Source: Hamiltosporidium tvaerminnensis
Lineage: Eukaryota; Microsporidia; Dubosqiidae
DNA length: 64,000 nt
Assembly: GCA_022605425.2 (NCBI GenBank)
Contig: CM061255.1
Coordinates: 372,001 to 436,000 of the forward strand
Direction of reading: 5' to 3'
The notes below the pieces were generated by a model that was not told the origin of the DNA, searched no databases, and saw only the letters and a list, made by a program, of their open reading frames with translations. A program made the translations under genes and the position numbers. Positions 46,091 through 56,777 of this stretch are shown here, in pieces. Position 1 is the stretch's first letter, and each line of letters begins with the position of its first letter.

Positions 46091-46254
46091 CAGTATATCA
46101 ATATATTTGTAAATCAATACATTAGTGTTATTTGTAAGAAAATTAAAACGTTATAAAAACACGTTAGACAAGTAAAACATATGTAATAAAATAATAATAG
46201 TGATAAGGATAGTAATAGCAATAAAATAGTAATGGTAATAGGTAATGAAACATA

Positions 46255-46470
46255 TCTAGTAAGATACTATTAAAATATCTAGTAAAATACTAGTAAGATA
46301 AGACTAAAATACTAGTAAGATTAGAAGTAAAATATATGTAAGATATTATTAAGATATGAAGTAAAATATATGTAAGATATTATTAAGATATGAAGTAAAA
46401 TATCCAGAAAATACTAGTAAGATATGAAGTAAAATATCTAGTAAGATAAGAAGAGAAATATATGTAAGAA
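46255..46470. repeat. AGTAAAATAT/AAGATAT-type imperfect repeats
   Basis: Imperfect tandem units of the type AAGTAAAATATATGTAAGATATTATTAAGATATG, each about 34 bp, preceded by shorter TCTAGTAAGATA motifs. Non-coding. Confidence 0.75.
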
Positions 46471-46731
46471 TTGATTGTATTGTTATTTTTAGTAAATATG
46501 AAAGATAGAGTTAATAACAATATATTATTAGATATTATTACTATAAGAATTATATTGGTAAGTTGGTAGTTATTAGTTTTTTAGAATTATATTGTTGATT
46601 TTTTGCTATTATTAACTTAGCATTTTTGTATTTTTAGTAATATCTTGTCTTTAAGTTTTATATTTTATTTTTTTATTCTATGAATACGAGAAGATTTGTA
46701 TTTTAATTTAATTAATTTTATTTTTTAAAAA

Positions 46732-47237
46732 TTTTAATTTAAATAATAGAAGAAATAAATGTCTAAGTTACTTGTAATATTGTATATACATTTTAATTTA
46801 AATAATTGAAGAAATCAATGTCTAAGTTACTTGTAATATTGTATATACATTTTAATTTAAATAATGGAAGAAATTAATGTCTAAGTTACTTGTAATATTG
46901 TATATACATTTTAATTTAAATAATTGAAGAAATCAATGTCTAAGTTACTTGTAATATTGTATATACATTTTAATTTAAATAATGGAAGAAATTAATGTCT
47001 AAGTTACTTGTAATATTGTATATACATTTTAATTTAAATAATTGAAGAAATCAATGTCTAAGTTACTTGTAATATTGTATATACATTTTAATTTAAATAA
47101 TTGAAGAAATCAATGTCTAAGTTACTTATAATATTGTATATACATTGTAATTTAAATAATAGAAGAAATCAATGTCTAAGTTACTTGTAATATTGTATAT
47201 ACATTTTAATTTAAATAATGGAAGAAATCAATGTCTA
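46732..47237. repeat. 59-bp tandem array, eight copies plus a partial
   Basis: Units of exactly 59 bp start TTTTAATTTAAATAAT at 46732, 46791, 46850, 46909, 46968, 47027, 47086 and 47145, with a truncated one at 47204. Variation is confined to a few positions (TTGAAG/TGGAAG/TAGAAG and ATCAATG/ATTAATG). Alternating TTGAAG and TGGAAG variants suggest that two-unit blocks were duplicated. Confidence 0.93.
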
Positions 47238-47447
47238 CGTTTTATATTTTAATATAAAAAAAATTTTAATTTTTTGGGTAAAATAAAATAGAGAGTGTGT
47301 ATATTTAAAGAAGATATATATTTGAAGTTATAAATGTAAAGAGGTGGTATATATGGAGAAATGAATTTGACTTGTTGATATTATGTGTATATTGGGGTTT
47401 TAACCATGAATATAATATACTTAAGATAATATTTAGTTATAGGTGTT

Positions 47448-47556
47448 ATTTTATAACAAAACCTAGAACTGCGTTAATGTCATGAAAACAAATATAACAC
47501 TTGCCACTGTTTTAAAAAGATGTGATACTTTTAAATAAATTAAATTTTATAACAAA
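47448..47556 (+). mobile_element. 5'-truncated family A insertion with perfect 13-bp target duplication
   Basis: Only the last 83 bp of family A are present (47461-47543, ACCTAGAACTGCGTTAATG to TTTTAAATAAATTAA). They are flanked by the exact direct repeat ATTTTATAACAAA at 47448-47460 and 47544-47556. Loss of the 5' part with an intact duplication means the insertion itself was truncated, as in target-primed reverse transcription. Confidence 0.88.
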
Positions 47557-47797
47557 TATCTCCAAACTTTTTGGATCGAAGACTAGACTACATTTCTTCT
47601 AAAAAAGCCTTGCATATTGCCGTGATATTCTAGAAGAAAGCTAAGGTTAAAGTGCGTCTTTAACAAGGAGGTCGTCTTTCTGCTAACTGTTCCTTTTTTA
47701 TTATGAAAATAATTGTTTTTATAAATAAAATAATTGTCTTTATTGGTTTTATTCATCATGACACACCCCCCTTTTCTATTTTAAAAATATAAATAAT
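47557..47797. other. Short intergenic stretch between two family A insertions
   Basis: About 240 bp, with a locally GC-richer part (47580-47690). Not recognised. Confidence 0.4.
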
Positions 47798-47809
47798 ATC
47801 ACACATACC

Positions 47810-48538
47810 TAGTGGAGGGAGGATAACCACAAAAAAAACTTTCTGCTTGGCAATGAGTGTGTGAAACTGTTGTGAGATCATTGTTTGGATTTTTAGTGGG
47901 AATAAAACCACACTACATCTTCGGTTGTTCCATGGGTGTTGTTATGAAGAGGAGAGGTCTAAGAAATGGAGAAACTTTTTCTACAAATTTATTTGTAGTT
48001 TTTTATGTAACCAGATTGCAGACCGCAGCTGAACATGTAGGTAATTGCCATGTAAAAGCATGGAAACCTAGCCTTGCTCACTCGGGTTAGAAGACTTAGC
48101 GCCTGGGAGATATAAAAACAAAACCCATTAAAAGCCGGGAGAGCTAAGTAGCAGATTATACCTGTTGGTATGACATTGCACTGTCTAGGTGGACCCCATG
48201 TAAGTCTCTGAAATATATCTTAGCTAGAAGTTTATTGGGTTCAGAAAGTGTAGAGTAAGTGGGAATGCTGCATAGTCTTGGGGGAGCCCAGGGGGGGCTT
48301 CGGCCTTCGATCACACTCCATGCAACGGACATTAACGAACTCCGGGCAACTGCCTCGCCTAGTAATAAGGTTCTACCCACCTGGTAAATGAAAGGCTTTG
48401 GGACGTAGGTATCGCAGGGGTTACCGATGGAGTTTTGGGGTAGCAGTTATTTATGTTAAACCTAGTACTGCGTTAATGTCATGAAAACAAATATAACACT
48501 TGCCACTATTGTAAAAAGATGTGATATTTTTAAATAAA
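47810..48538 (+). mobile_element. Family A retroposon, best-preserved copy, 12-bp target duplication
   Basis: A 729-bp plus-strand copy flanked by the exact repeat ATCACACATACC at 47798-47809 and 48539-48550. It defines the ends: 5' TAGTGGAGGGAGGATAACC and 3' TTTTTAAATAAA. Its GC content is visibly higher than the flanks. Landmarks are the palindrome CTACAAATTTATTTGTAG (about 47982), CCATGTAAAAGCATGG (about 48049) and GGGCTTCGGCC (about 48295). The plus-strand open frame at 47857-48090 starts with GTG and is disrupted in other copies, so I do not call it a gene. It sits next to the truncated hAT-like relic. Confidence 0.92.
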
Positions 48539-48550
48539 ATCACACATACC

Positions 48551-49222
48551 AATAAATCTTACTTTTTATGCTAACATACAAAAAAATATTTCTAAGATTT
48601 TATTATTAATATTTTTAAATAAATTTTAAGTTCCATATAGACGTCAAAAAATAAACAAATATATAAACCATAATTCTATATAAAATATTCAAATAAATTA
48701 CTGCAATTTTATAAGAGTCTAAAGTTTCACAATTTAATCAAGTTCATAAATCTGCTCCAGTAATATATTCCGCTTTGGCACTACCTAACCACAAGAACAA
48801 GCATCTTCTAAAATAAAATATGTTTACAAATCCAATTTAATAGAAAGTACTTGGAGCACTTATTCATAATTTATACTTGTAAATTTAACGAAATTGTACA
48901 AAGAAGTAGGCCTAATCACAATTACATCAATTTCATCAATAATAAATTATGCCTCTAAATTTTTTTTATTCTGACTTTTTGGTATTAAATGCTATAAAAA
49001 ATGTTAAGAACAAAATAAAATTTTCTTTTTATTATGAAATCATAGTAAAAATTATCTGAAATTGTAATTTTTTTGTATACTAAAAGGGAAAATTTCATTT
49101 TTTTAGCTGAAAAAACACCTATCCTACACTAAAAAAATTCTGGACGGTTAATGCAAGTACAGTCTAGACATCTGGTGTATATCAGATCAAATGTGTCTGC
49201 GGGCCGTAGTCTTGAGACCCTG
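48551..49222 (-). mobile_element. hAT-like element, copy 2, inverted and truncated
   Basis: The reverse complement of this stretch matches 24372-25045 nearly end to end. Its right end reads CGGGCCGTAGTCTTGAGACCCTG, the outer terminus. The other terminus (about 25045-25068 in copy 1) is missing, where the family A copy abuts. It is interior-ORF-free, like copy 1. Confidence 0.6.
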
Positions 49223-49384
49223 TTTTATACCAAATCACTTTTTTTATTGATGCTCTTAAGTTTCTTGCATCAAAATGGACTGAATTTAAAAGACTGTGTG
49301 AAACAAAGTTTTATCGTAGTTTAGAATAAAAGAAAAGAAAAGCTTAGCTTAGACTATTGTCTATGGGTCTAGAGGATAGCTATC

Positions 49385-50093
49385 AAATGAATATTGCATC
49401 ATTCTAAAAAAATGCCGTATTTTATGATCCTTTAATGAAATAGCGCATTTCTAGTTTAAGCATTAATAAGTTTTCACTAAAACTTTGTTGCTCTTACTTA
49501 AATACTTAAGTCTAAAGCCTATACCAAAATAGAATATAATTTATTTAATGAGAGAGGCAGTTTCTTTGGTTAAGTTAATAACCATTGATTGGAGTATTTT
49601 CGAGGGTTAGAAACCATACTTGCTTCGCTCGGGATAAGCAGAATTCTCATATAATCAGCATATTCCAACTAAATAGACTTCCAACTAATATATAAGGAGG
49701 ATTAGTGAAGTCTACATCGACGTTGCAATGTCATATAACAGCCATAACTTAGTACTTACGCTTGCTCACTCTTAAAATGTATGTTTTTTCTATTTCCCGG
49801 GTGCCAAGTCTTCTAACATTAGACATCAAAGCTATTTTTATGTTTTTACATCGCAGATACCTACAGATTAAATGGTTGTTTGCAATCATTTTACAGGAAA
49901 AACTAAAAGAAATCTGTAAAAATTTTATTCCTTTTTTTTAAATTCTCTTCTCTTTGTCAAACTTGCGTTTGAACAGTTGAAAACGTAATGGGGTTTTCAC
50001 CTTACATAAATCAGCAGAATTGTTTTTGCATCAATTTTACATAATCATGGCTAAGCAGATGTTTCATAATGCGGTTATTCTCGCTATATGTCA
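49385..50093 (-). mobile_element. Family A retroposon, highly decayed copy
   Basis: Landmarks survive in order on the minus strand: GTCTACATCGACGTTGCAATGTCATA near 49709, CCCGGGTGCCAAGTCTTCTAAC near 49797, TAAGCAGATGTTTCATAATGCGGTTATTC near 50050. The 3' part (49385-49560) is barely recognisable. No flanking duplication. Confidence 0.65.
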
Positions 50094-52736
50094 GTGAATT
50101 CAAACAGGATTTGGAATTAAATAAAGTAATTTGTCCTATAAACAGTTAGCAAACTAATTGAAAAGCTTTTTCTTTGTAGAAAAAAAAACTATAAAATTTA
50201 TTTAAAACTAGATATAAAGTAGTTTTTTTTATAAATTTAATTTGAGTTCGAAATATTAATTTACAATATTTTTAATATAAACGTACAATTAAGAATGCGT
50301 AATAAAGGTATTACAGTTTATTTAGTTTTTTTCACAATACACAATTCACGATTTTTTTAATATAAATGTGTAAATGTAGTACCTAAATAAAATATTTCCA
50401 TACATTTTTAATAGTTTATGATTACTTCTTGGACTCAAAATTATTTGAACTTACAATGCGAAATTATAAATATTTCAATTGAGTCATATAATTTGCAGTA
50501 GAAAAGTATTTTTTTGATTTAATAACATAATAGATTGCTCATTAAATTGGAATCATAACTCGACTATTTTACTAAAATGTGTTTAAAAATTATGTTTGTG
50601 CATTGATTCGAATAATAGTAATTTTATGAGTGAATAACTTTAGAATTAAGGTTTAATTCGTTAAAGTAAATATATAATACTTTAGTTGTTTGAAATAATT
50701 TTTTTGCTGATGTAATAAACATAAATCTTAGTTTTGAATAGTCGCAATATGATTTTGATTTCTTTCTTTAATTCGTGTCTATGCTTTAATTTTGCCTTTT
50801 TGGTCAAACTAAAAAGAGTAAAATTTAAGAATCCTTCCGTAAAATATTTTTGTCGCGTGTGTAGACACGAAGTCGAAATCTAAACTGCATGTAAAACACA
50901 ACTTCATATGCCCAATGCAATTAATTTATTTTTCAATCCATTATCTGCGTTTGATTTTGACTTCAATGCAGTCGTCAATCAAAAAAGATTTAATTTTTAT
51001 TTTTTTCACTAAAGATGGTACACATATTTTCATTCATATTGGTATTTAGTGTTTGTTAAAACATATATAATTAAATCCAATCATAGTATCGTTTATGATT
51101 TGAACACAAAGAATTATCTTAAGAATACATCTAAAAATAGTTAAGATTGCTAATGGAATGATTTAAATAACGATTTTGGTAAAATTAAACTCTTAAACAA
51201 TAATTAGTATTTTAACGCATTGAAAAAATGAAAAAGACATACTGTATGTTTCTATAACTACTATGAAGTCAAATGCAAATATAAATAATAATCAGATTTG
51301 ATTAATTTCTACATTCTTTGTTTTAAAAAACCATAAAAACCATCATAAATGATCATTTATAAACCATTAGTTGATATTATATGTAGTAATAAGATGACTA
51401 AAACTATATTTATTAAATTATACTTAAGCGATTTATATATTTACTTAGAAAGCATTAACTTATAATAATTACAAATACAACAAAAATCGGATTAAAAATA
51501 TAAAAAAATTACCAACAAATCAAGACTAATTCGATCTAACAGATAAATAAACATATACATACCACCTTGTTTAGTGCTACATTGGATTTCAATTATTATT
51601 AATTCATTATATAGTAATATCTCACATTTAATATTTCTTTAAATTATTTTCTTACTCAATTTTTCACTAAATTTTCATTAAAATTTCTATTATTGTTAAA
51701 AATAAAAAATTACTTTAAAATAATCGATTTTATTCCTCTTTATGATTAAATATTTCTTAATTCCATTCCTCATTATATTTAAAATTATAATTATCAATTT
51801 TAGTTTCCGAATTTAATTTCTTAAGTATATTTTTTAATCTACAATTTTAATATGTTTTCTAAATTGTATTTTTATAGTATATTTTTTAATTAAAATTCTT
51901 TATTGATAAAAATATCGATAGTATCAAATTGAATTTACAAATAATTATTCTTATATCATTATTTCTATAAATAGACAACAAGATATTAATAAGAATAATA
52001 AAGCGAAATAACTTTTAATGAATCATTATAAAATATTTGCAAAGTATAAATAATTCTTAAATTTTTAGATTAAGAAAATAATTGTATATTTGCCAAGCCA
52101 ATATACAGTTTCATTGAAATAAATTTAATAAAACATAAGGTGGATTTAAAATATATACCAACTTTTATCAAAGGATGTGAAATTTATAGAATAAAAAATA
52201 TGTTTTAATACCTTAAATATGTATTAAAGAATGTCTATTATTTATCAATGTAAATTTTATTGTTAATAAGCCTATTTTTTAGTACAAATTGAATGGTAAA
52301 ATAGGATATTTAAGGAGTAAATATTTAAAGAAATCAAATATTTATATTGAATTTAATTTAAGTAAAAGCTGGTATATGTGATTAGGAATGAAGGTGGTTA
52401 TTTAGGGACTATTATTTTTTTATGAATCATAAGAAATATAAATTTAGTGATTCAGAAGCTATTAATTACTACAATATTTTTTTTAAAAAAGATATGAGAA
52501 AGCCAGAAAATTATTGATTATACAAACTACTAATTAGAAAAACTAAGATTGTAAAAGAATTGTATTCCAAGAATTACAATCATCTTTCTTACAACCCAAT
52601 AATTAAAAAAACAAATATTTTATAAGATACATATTGCAAGAAGACAATCTATCTTTTATACAAGCAATGATTAGAAGAAAAAAAAATTTAAGATTAAATT
52701 ATAACAAAATATAAAGTACAATTTATTTTTGTATTT
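50094..52736. other. AT-rich intergenic region, no gene seen
   Basis: About 2.6 kb. Only very short ORFs (for example 31 codons from 52422) with no recognisable content. No array found. Confidence 0.45.
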
Positions 52737-53105
52737 TTATATTTTAAAATTGTCGTAAAATGTTTTTTGTGAATTTATGAGGTCGTTATTGTCTTTATTA
52801 TTATGAGTAGAGTCTTCATTTTTTAAATTTGAAGTTTTTTGAATTTCTTGTGAAGAATTGTCATAAAAACCATATAAATACTTATTTACGGGTGTCATTT
52901 GTTGAACATTTTCTTTTTTAAAAATCATATAATCGTATATTTTATTACTGCTAGGTACTTTTATTCTTGCCTCGCGATCTTCAGTTCCAAAGTTTTTAAC
53001 ATTTAAAAGCGTAATCATTTTATCGTCTGACTCGTTTAGTGTCCCTACATATCTTATATTCGAGGCAGATATAATTTCTACGCATGTGTTCTTCTTTATG
53101 ATCAT
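52737..53105 (-). CDS. SCD6: Lsm14/Scd6-family mRNP protein, short form
   Basis: A 122-residue protein whose first ~72 residues are an LSm14-type LSm domain. It has the family pattern I-x-x-A-x-I-R-Y-x-G-T-L (SASNIRYVGTL), T-L-L-N-V-K-N-F-G-T-E-D-R, and IYDYMIFKKENVQQM. The latter two are diagnostic of Lsm14/Scd6/Tral, where the usual form is VRSFGTEDR and Y-E-Y-I-I-F-R. These proteins act in P-bodies, repressing translation and aiding decapping. The rest (73-122) is Asn/Asp-rich and ends in KTFYDNFKI. There is no clear FDF, TFG or RGG region, so the protein is much shorter than yeast Scd6. CCCC (53108-53111) lies two bases before the ATG. Confidence 0.9.
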   Translation of the reverse strand: MIIKKNTCVEIISASNIRYVGTLNESDDKMITLLNVKNFGTEDREARIKVPSSNKIYDYMIFKKENVQQMTPVNKYLYGFYDNSSQEIQKTSNLKNEDSTHNNKDNNDLINSQKTFYDNFKI

Positions 53106-53107
53106 AT

Positions 53108-53111
53108 GGGG
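53108..53111 (-). promoter_or_regulatory. CCCC start-proximal motif of SCD6
   Basis: CCCC followed by AT and the ATG on the minus strand; supports the start at 53105. Confidence 0.65.
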
Positions 53112-54083
53112 TATGTATTTGTGTATTATTTAAATTTTGTTTTTTTTATTTCTTTTGTTTTTTGTTTGTTCCAAGTGTACATCAATGGTTGATTTTCTTC
53201 TATTTTTGATCAAAAATATGTTTTAATTTTTTGTATTGTTAACCATTAGAATTAAGAGATTTAATTTACATTCGAGTGTCAAATGAACTATAATTTGTTG
53301 TGACTTATAAAGTAACAAAAAATTTATTGTTTTTAAAAAAGAAACAAAAAATTGATGTTTTATATCATTTAGTATCATCAAATATTCTAGATTTAATTTT
53401 TTATATATATTTGATTTTAACTGTCAAATTTACAATAATCTAAATTTTGCATAAAATAAAATATTGCAATATCTTCTGATAATTTAATTTAGATGCATAA
53501 ACGAATTAATAATATAACTAAAGTTTATTGGCTTTTATTACAAAAGTATAATTTAAAATAATATAATATTAAACACTCCAATTTTTATAAATAATATGTA
53601 TAATTTACGTTCAAATAAAAAAATTGTAATTTTCTTACCTATTAAATTTGAACCAAAAGGCAAGTACTTGGTTTATTAAATCCAAACTAATTTAATAAGC
53701 CATTATACAGTTTATAAATCAAAAACAAAATAATATGAAATACCTAACAATATATTTGCATTTAATAACTCATTAGAAAATTTATAAATTAAAACCAAGT
53801 ATTTAAAATCCTTAATCTCAGATTTTTTTTAATATATTTTTCTAGAAATTTCTTTTTTGATTAACAATTTAATTTCTCTTTTTTCTAATTAAAATTGCAA
53901 ATTTATCTAGAAATTCTAATTGGTTTACACTATTAAATAACCACTAAAAATATAAATTTTCATTGAGTTTTGCTACACAATTTTACCCTTTTAAGTCCTA
54001 AAATTATATACATATAGACACATATGCTCATACATTTATCATCTTAAATTCCACATAACTATTTACTTAAAATATTTAATCTT
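53112..54083. other. AT-rich intergenic region, no gene seen
   Basis: Nothing recognisable between SCD6 and the family A copy at 54094. Confidence 0.5.
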
Positions 54084-54093
54084 AACTTCCACA

Positions 54094-54829
54094 CAGTGGA
54101 TGGAGGATAACCACATAAAAACTTTCTGCTTGGCAATGAGTGTGTGAAACTGGAGTGAGGTCATTGTTTGGATTTTTGGTGGGAATACAACCACACTAAA
54201 TCTTCGGTTGTTCTTTGGGAGTTGTTATGCGGAGAAGAGGTCTAAGAAATGGAGAAACCTTGTCTACAAATTTATTTGAAGTCTTTTATGTAACCAGATT
54301 GCCGACTGCAGCTAAACATGTAGGTAATTTCCATGTAAAAGCATAGAAACCTAGTCTTGCTAACTCGGGTTAGAAGACTTAGCGCCTGGGAGATATATAA
54401 ATAAAAACCATTAAAAGCCGAGAGAGCTAAGTAGCAGGTTATACCTGTTGGTATGGCATTGCGCTGGCTAGGTGGACCCGCTGTAAATCTCTGAAATATA
54501 TCTTAGCTAGAAGTTTATTGGGTTCGGAAAGTGTAGAGTAAGTGGGAATGCTGCATATTCTTGGGGGAGCCCAGGAGGGGGCTTCGGCCTTCGATCACAT
54601 TCCATGCAACGGACATTAAAGAAAATAGTGCAACTGCCTCGCCTATTAATTAGGTTCTACACACCTGGTTAATGAAAAGCTTTGGGACGTAGGTATCGCA
54701 GGGTTTACCGATGGAGTGTTGGGGTAGCAGTTATTTATGTTGAACCTAGAACAGCGTTAATGACAGAAAACAAATATAAAACTTGCCACTGTTTTAAAAA
54801 ATATGTGATACTTTTAAATAAAGTCCCTC
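54094..54829 (+). mobile_element. Family A retroposon, young copy, 10-bp target duplication
   Basis: A 736-bp plus-strand copy flanked by AACTTCCACA at 54084-54093 and 54830-54839. The 5' end reads CAGTGGATGGAGGATAACC; the 3' end reads CTTTTAAATAAAGTCCCTC, with a few extra bases after the common AAATAAA terminus. It ends about 155 bp upstream of the Gle1-like start. The ORF 54682-54903 spans the element end and is not a gene. Confidence 0.9.
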
Positions 54830-54984
54830 AACTTCCACATAATTTTTTACTCAAAATATTTTATCTCAATAATTCTTTCCTTCAACATAAAAATATAAAA
54901 TAAAAAACTACAAAATTTTTTGCTTAAAAATTATATTTCCTCAATTAAGATAACCGTTGTTACTCTTCAAAATAAAAATATAAA

Positions 54985-56034
54985 ATGTTTGATCAAGATT
55001 TAAAAAAATATGAAGAAATTGAACGTAAACGAAGAATTTCTGTTAATAAAGAAATTGAAATATTATTATTTAAAAGGAAACAGACAAATATAAAGATAGA
55101 AGAAGAAATAAGAAATTTAAGTAAAGAAATAACTAATTATGCTGATAATAGTAATAATATTATAGATTATAATATAGATCAAAGAATAGAAGATGATAAT
55201 ATAGATTGTACGATAGATAATAAATATATCAAAGACATTTCTATTGCACCAGAACAAAATACAATCCTTGCTACAAACATCAATACTACAGATACTTCTA
55301 TTACTAATATTCCTACTACAAACACTACTACTATTTCTAATATCACTAATATTCCTTTTACTGATGAGTTGGTAAGAAAATTAATTTTAACTGAAAAATA
55401 CAAAGAAATAGAAGAAAAAATAAAAAATGAAAAATCAAAAACAAACAAAAATATTTACATCAACTTAAAAATAAATATAAACAAAAGACTATCACAAGTA
55501 AGCCAATCAAAAGATCACACAATAAAAATATACAAATCCCTATCACAAATAACCTATCCATACCTTTTTATAGAATGTTTTGTTCTAAAACTACTGGAAC
55601 AAGGCAAATTACAAGTTTCTATTCATTTTCTTTCTTATCAATCGTATTCCTTACTTTTGTCTCTTTTTTTAAATAATTCTTTATTTGGTAACGAATTACT
55701 CGAATATTTTAGAGTAATTTTGTTTACACAAGAGAGTACCAAATCATCTTTAAAAGGAATGTATTCTATATATTTTGGTGTAATACATTTAAACAAAATG
55801 TATCAAGAAGCTTGGTTCTTTATTGCTAGTTTGTTAAATATTATACCTTCTGAACCTTCTTTATACGTTTTAGAATCTTTCCTTATCATCCTTGGAGAAG
55901 ATCTTTTTAAAATGTATAAATATAGTTTTATTACCATGCTTAAGTATGTTAAAGAAGAATATCTCACACGTATTACTAATGATGCCCTTAAGACGAGAAT
56001 AGAGACATGTATAAGAAATATAATTAAGGAGTAG
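54985..56034 (+). CDS. GLE1: Probable mRNA export factor Gle1
   Basis: A 349-residue protein. Residues 1-55 look coiled-coil (Glu/Lys-rich heptads), 56-125 are Asn/Thr/Ile low complexity, and 160-335 align by eye with the Gle1 C-terminal domain. That part has INKRLSQVSQSKDHTIKIYKSL (K-x-I-N-x-x-V-x-Q-I-S-x-T-x-x-x-I), YLFIECFVLKLLEQGKLQVS, GMYSIYFGVIHL, and EAWFFIASLLNIIPSEPSLYVLESFLIILGEDLFKMY. The last matches Gle1's W-x-x-L-A-x-x-L-N...P and GY-x-L-x-x-x-Y. Gle1 at the nuclear pore cytoplasmic face activates the Dbp5 helicase in mRNA export. The family A copy ends 155 bp upstream. There is no CCC motif before the ATG. Confidence 0.72.
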   Translation: MFDQDLKKYEEIERKRRISVNKEIEILLFKRKQTNIKIEEEIRNLSKEITNYADNSNNIIDYNIDQRIEDDNIDCTIDNKYIKDISIAPEQNTILATNINTTDTSITNIPTTNTTTISNITNIPFTDELVRKLILTEKYKEIEEKIKNEKSKTNKNIYINLKININKRLSQVSQSKDHTIKIYKSLSQITYPYLFIECFVLKLLEQGKLQVSIHFLSYQSYSLLLSLFLNNSLFGNELLEYFRVILFTQESTKSSLKGMYSIYFGVIHLNKMYQEAWFFIASLLNIIPSEPSLYVLESFLIILGEDLFKMYKYSFITMLKYVKEEYLTRITNDALKTRIETCIRNIIKE

Positions 56035-56327
56035 AAAGATTAGGGGGGATATTGTAGTAGAGATTAGAAGGATTAATAAGTTTTTTCTATTGAATAAGGT
56101 GTAATATAATAAGAGAATATATAAAAAGAAGTGTGTAAGTAAGAAATATAATAAAGAAAAGTAAGTAATAGAGAGAAGAAGTAAGTAATAAAATATAAGG
56201 AAGTAATAGAGAGAAGAAGTAAGTAATAAAATATAAGAAATTATTAAAATATAAGGAAGTATTTAATATAAATAAATATAAAAAACGTGTAAATTGAGCA
56301 TTAAATTTTATTCCACATTTTTACATT
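56035..56327. repeat. AAGTAAGTAATAGAGAGAAG-type short repeats between convergent genes
   Basis: Purine-rich imperfect repeats of GAAGTAAGTAATA and AATATAAGGAAGTA (about 56135-56265) between Gle1 and the next gene. Non-coding. Confidence 0.65.
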
Positions 56328-56777
56328 TTATATAAAATCTATTTTTCTAACACATTGGTATCTTTTATATTCAGGACTACCTTTTATTTCACAGTAAGCA
56401 TTCGGTGTTAAAATAATGATTTTTCTTTTTGGAGTTTCTATCTTTATAGAAGAATTAATAGTTTCGCTGTCAATAGATTTTTCCGATTTATAATTTATAT
56501 TGTTGTTATTATAATTATTGTTATTCGTTTTGTCTTCATTAATATTTTCTTTGTCTTCATTAATATTTTCTTTGCCTTCAGTACAGTTGTATTTATGGTT
56601 TTCTTCGTTATATTTCTCCTTGTTTGGTATGGTTTCGTAGGAAATATTTGTTTCTTTTACACTTAAAGGATGTCTTTTTCTTTTGGTTATGGATTTACGT
56701 TTGATAAGTATTTCTGTTGATTTCACTTTTTTCATTAAATTTTTAATACTCCAGTGGTTCTTTGGCTTGTTTTCCAT
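56328..56777 (-). CDS. Unrecognised basic, Asn/Lys-rich protein
   Basis: A 149-residue ORF that I cannot assign. The N-terminal third is strongly basic (for example IKRKSITKRKRHPL at about 25-38), a plausible nuclear localisation signal. The middle contains a short repeat (KENINEDKENINED) and Asn runs, and the end (residues 115-149, TPKRKIIILTPNAYCEIKG, ending VRKIDFI) looks non-random. Codon and amino-acid use match the neighbouring genes and the frame is free of stops in a very AT-rich setting, which favours a real gene. There is no CCC before the ATG. It is convergent with Gle1, 293 bp apart. Confidence 0.55.
   Translation of the reverse strand: MENKPKNHWSIKNLMKKVKSTEILIKRKSITKRKRHPLSVKETNISYETIPNKEKYNEENHKYNCTEGKENINEDKENINEDKTNNNNYNNNNINYKSEKSIDSETINSSIKIETPKRKIIILTPNAYCEIKGSPEYKRYQCVRKIDFI

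Noticed and set aside
45808-46125. 105-codon Ser/Asn/Ile/Val-rich ORF
   Set aside because: Made almost wholly of a microsatellite, with no CCC motif and no unique region.
47857-48090. 77-codon ORF within the best family A copy, similar to one in the copy at 17842
   Set aside because: Starts with GTG, and single-base indels in other copies break the frame; similarity simply reflects the shared repeat.
47810-48538. Family A as solo LTRs of a Ty3/copia element
   Set aside because: Ends are not TG...CA, flank duplications are 9-13 bp and variable, and a 5'-truncated copy has an intact duplication; no internal LTR-element genes are seen.
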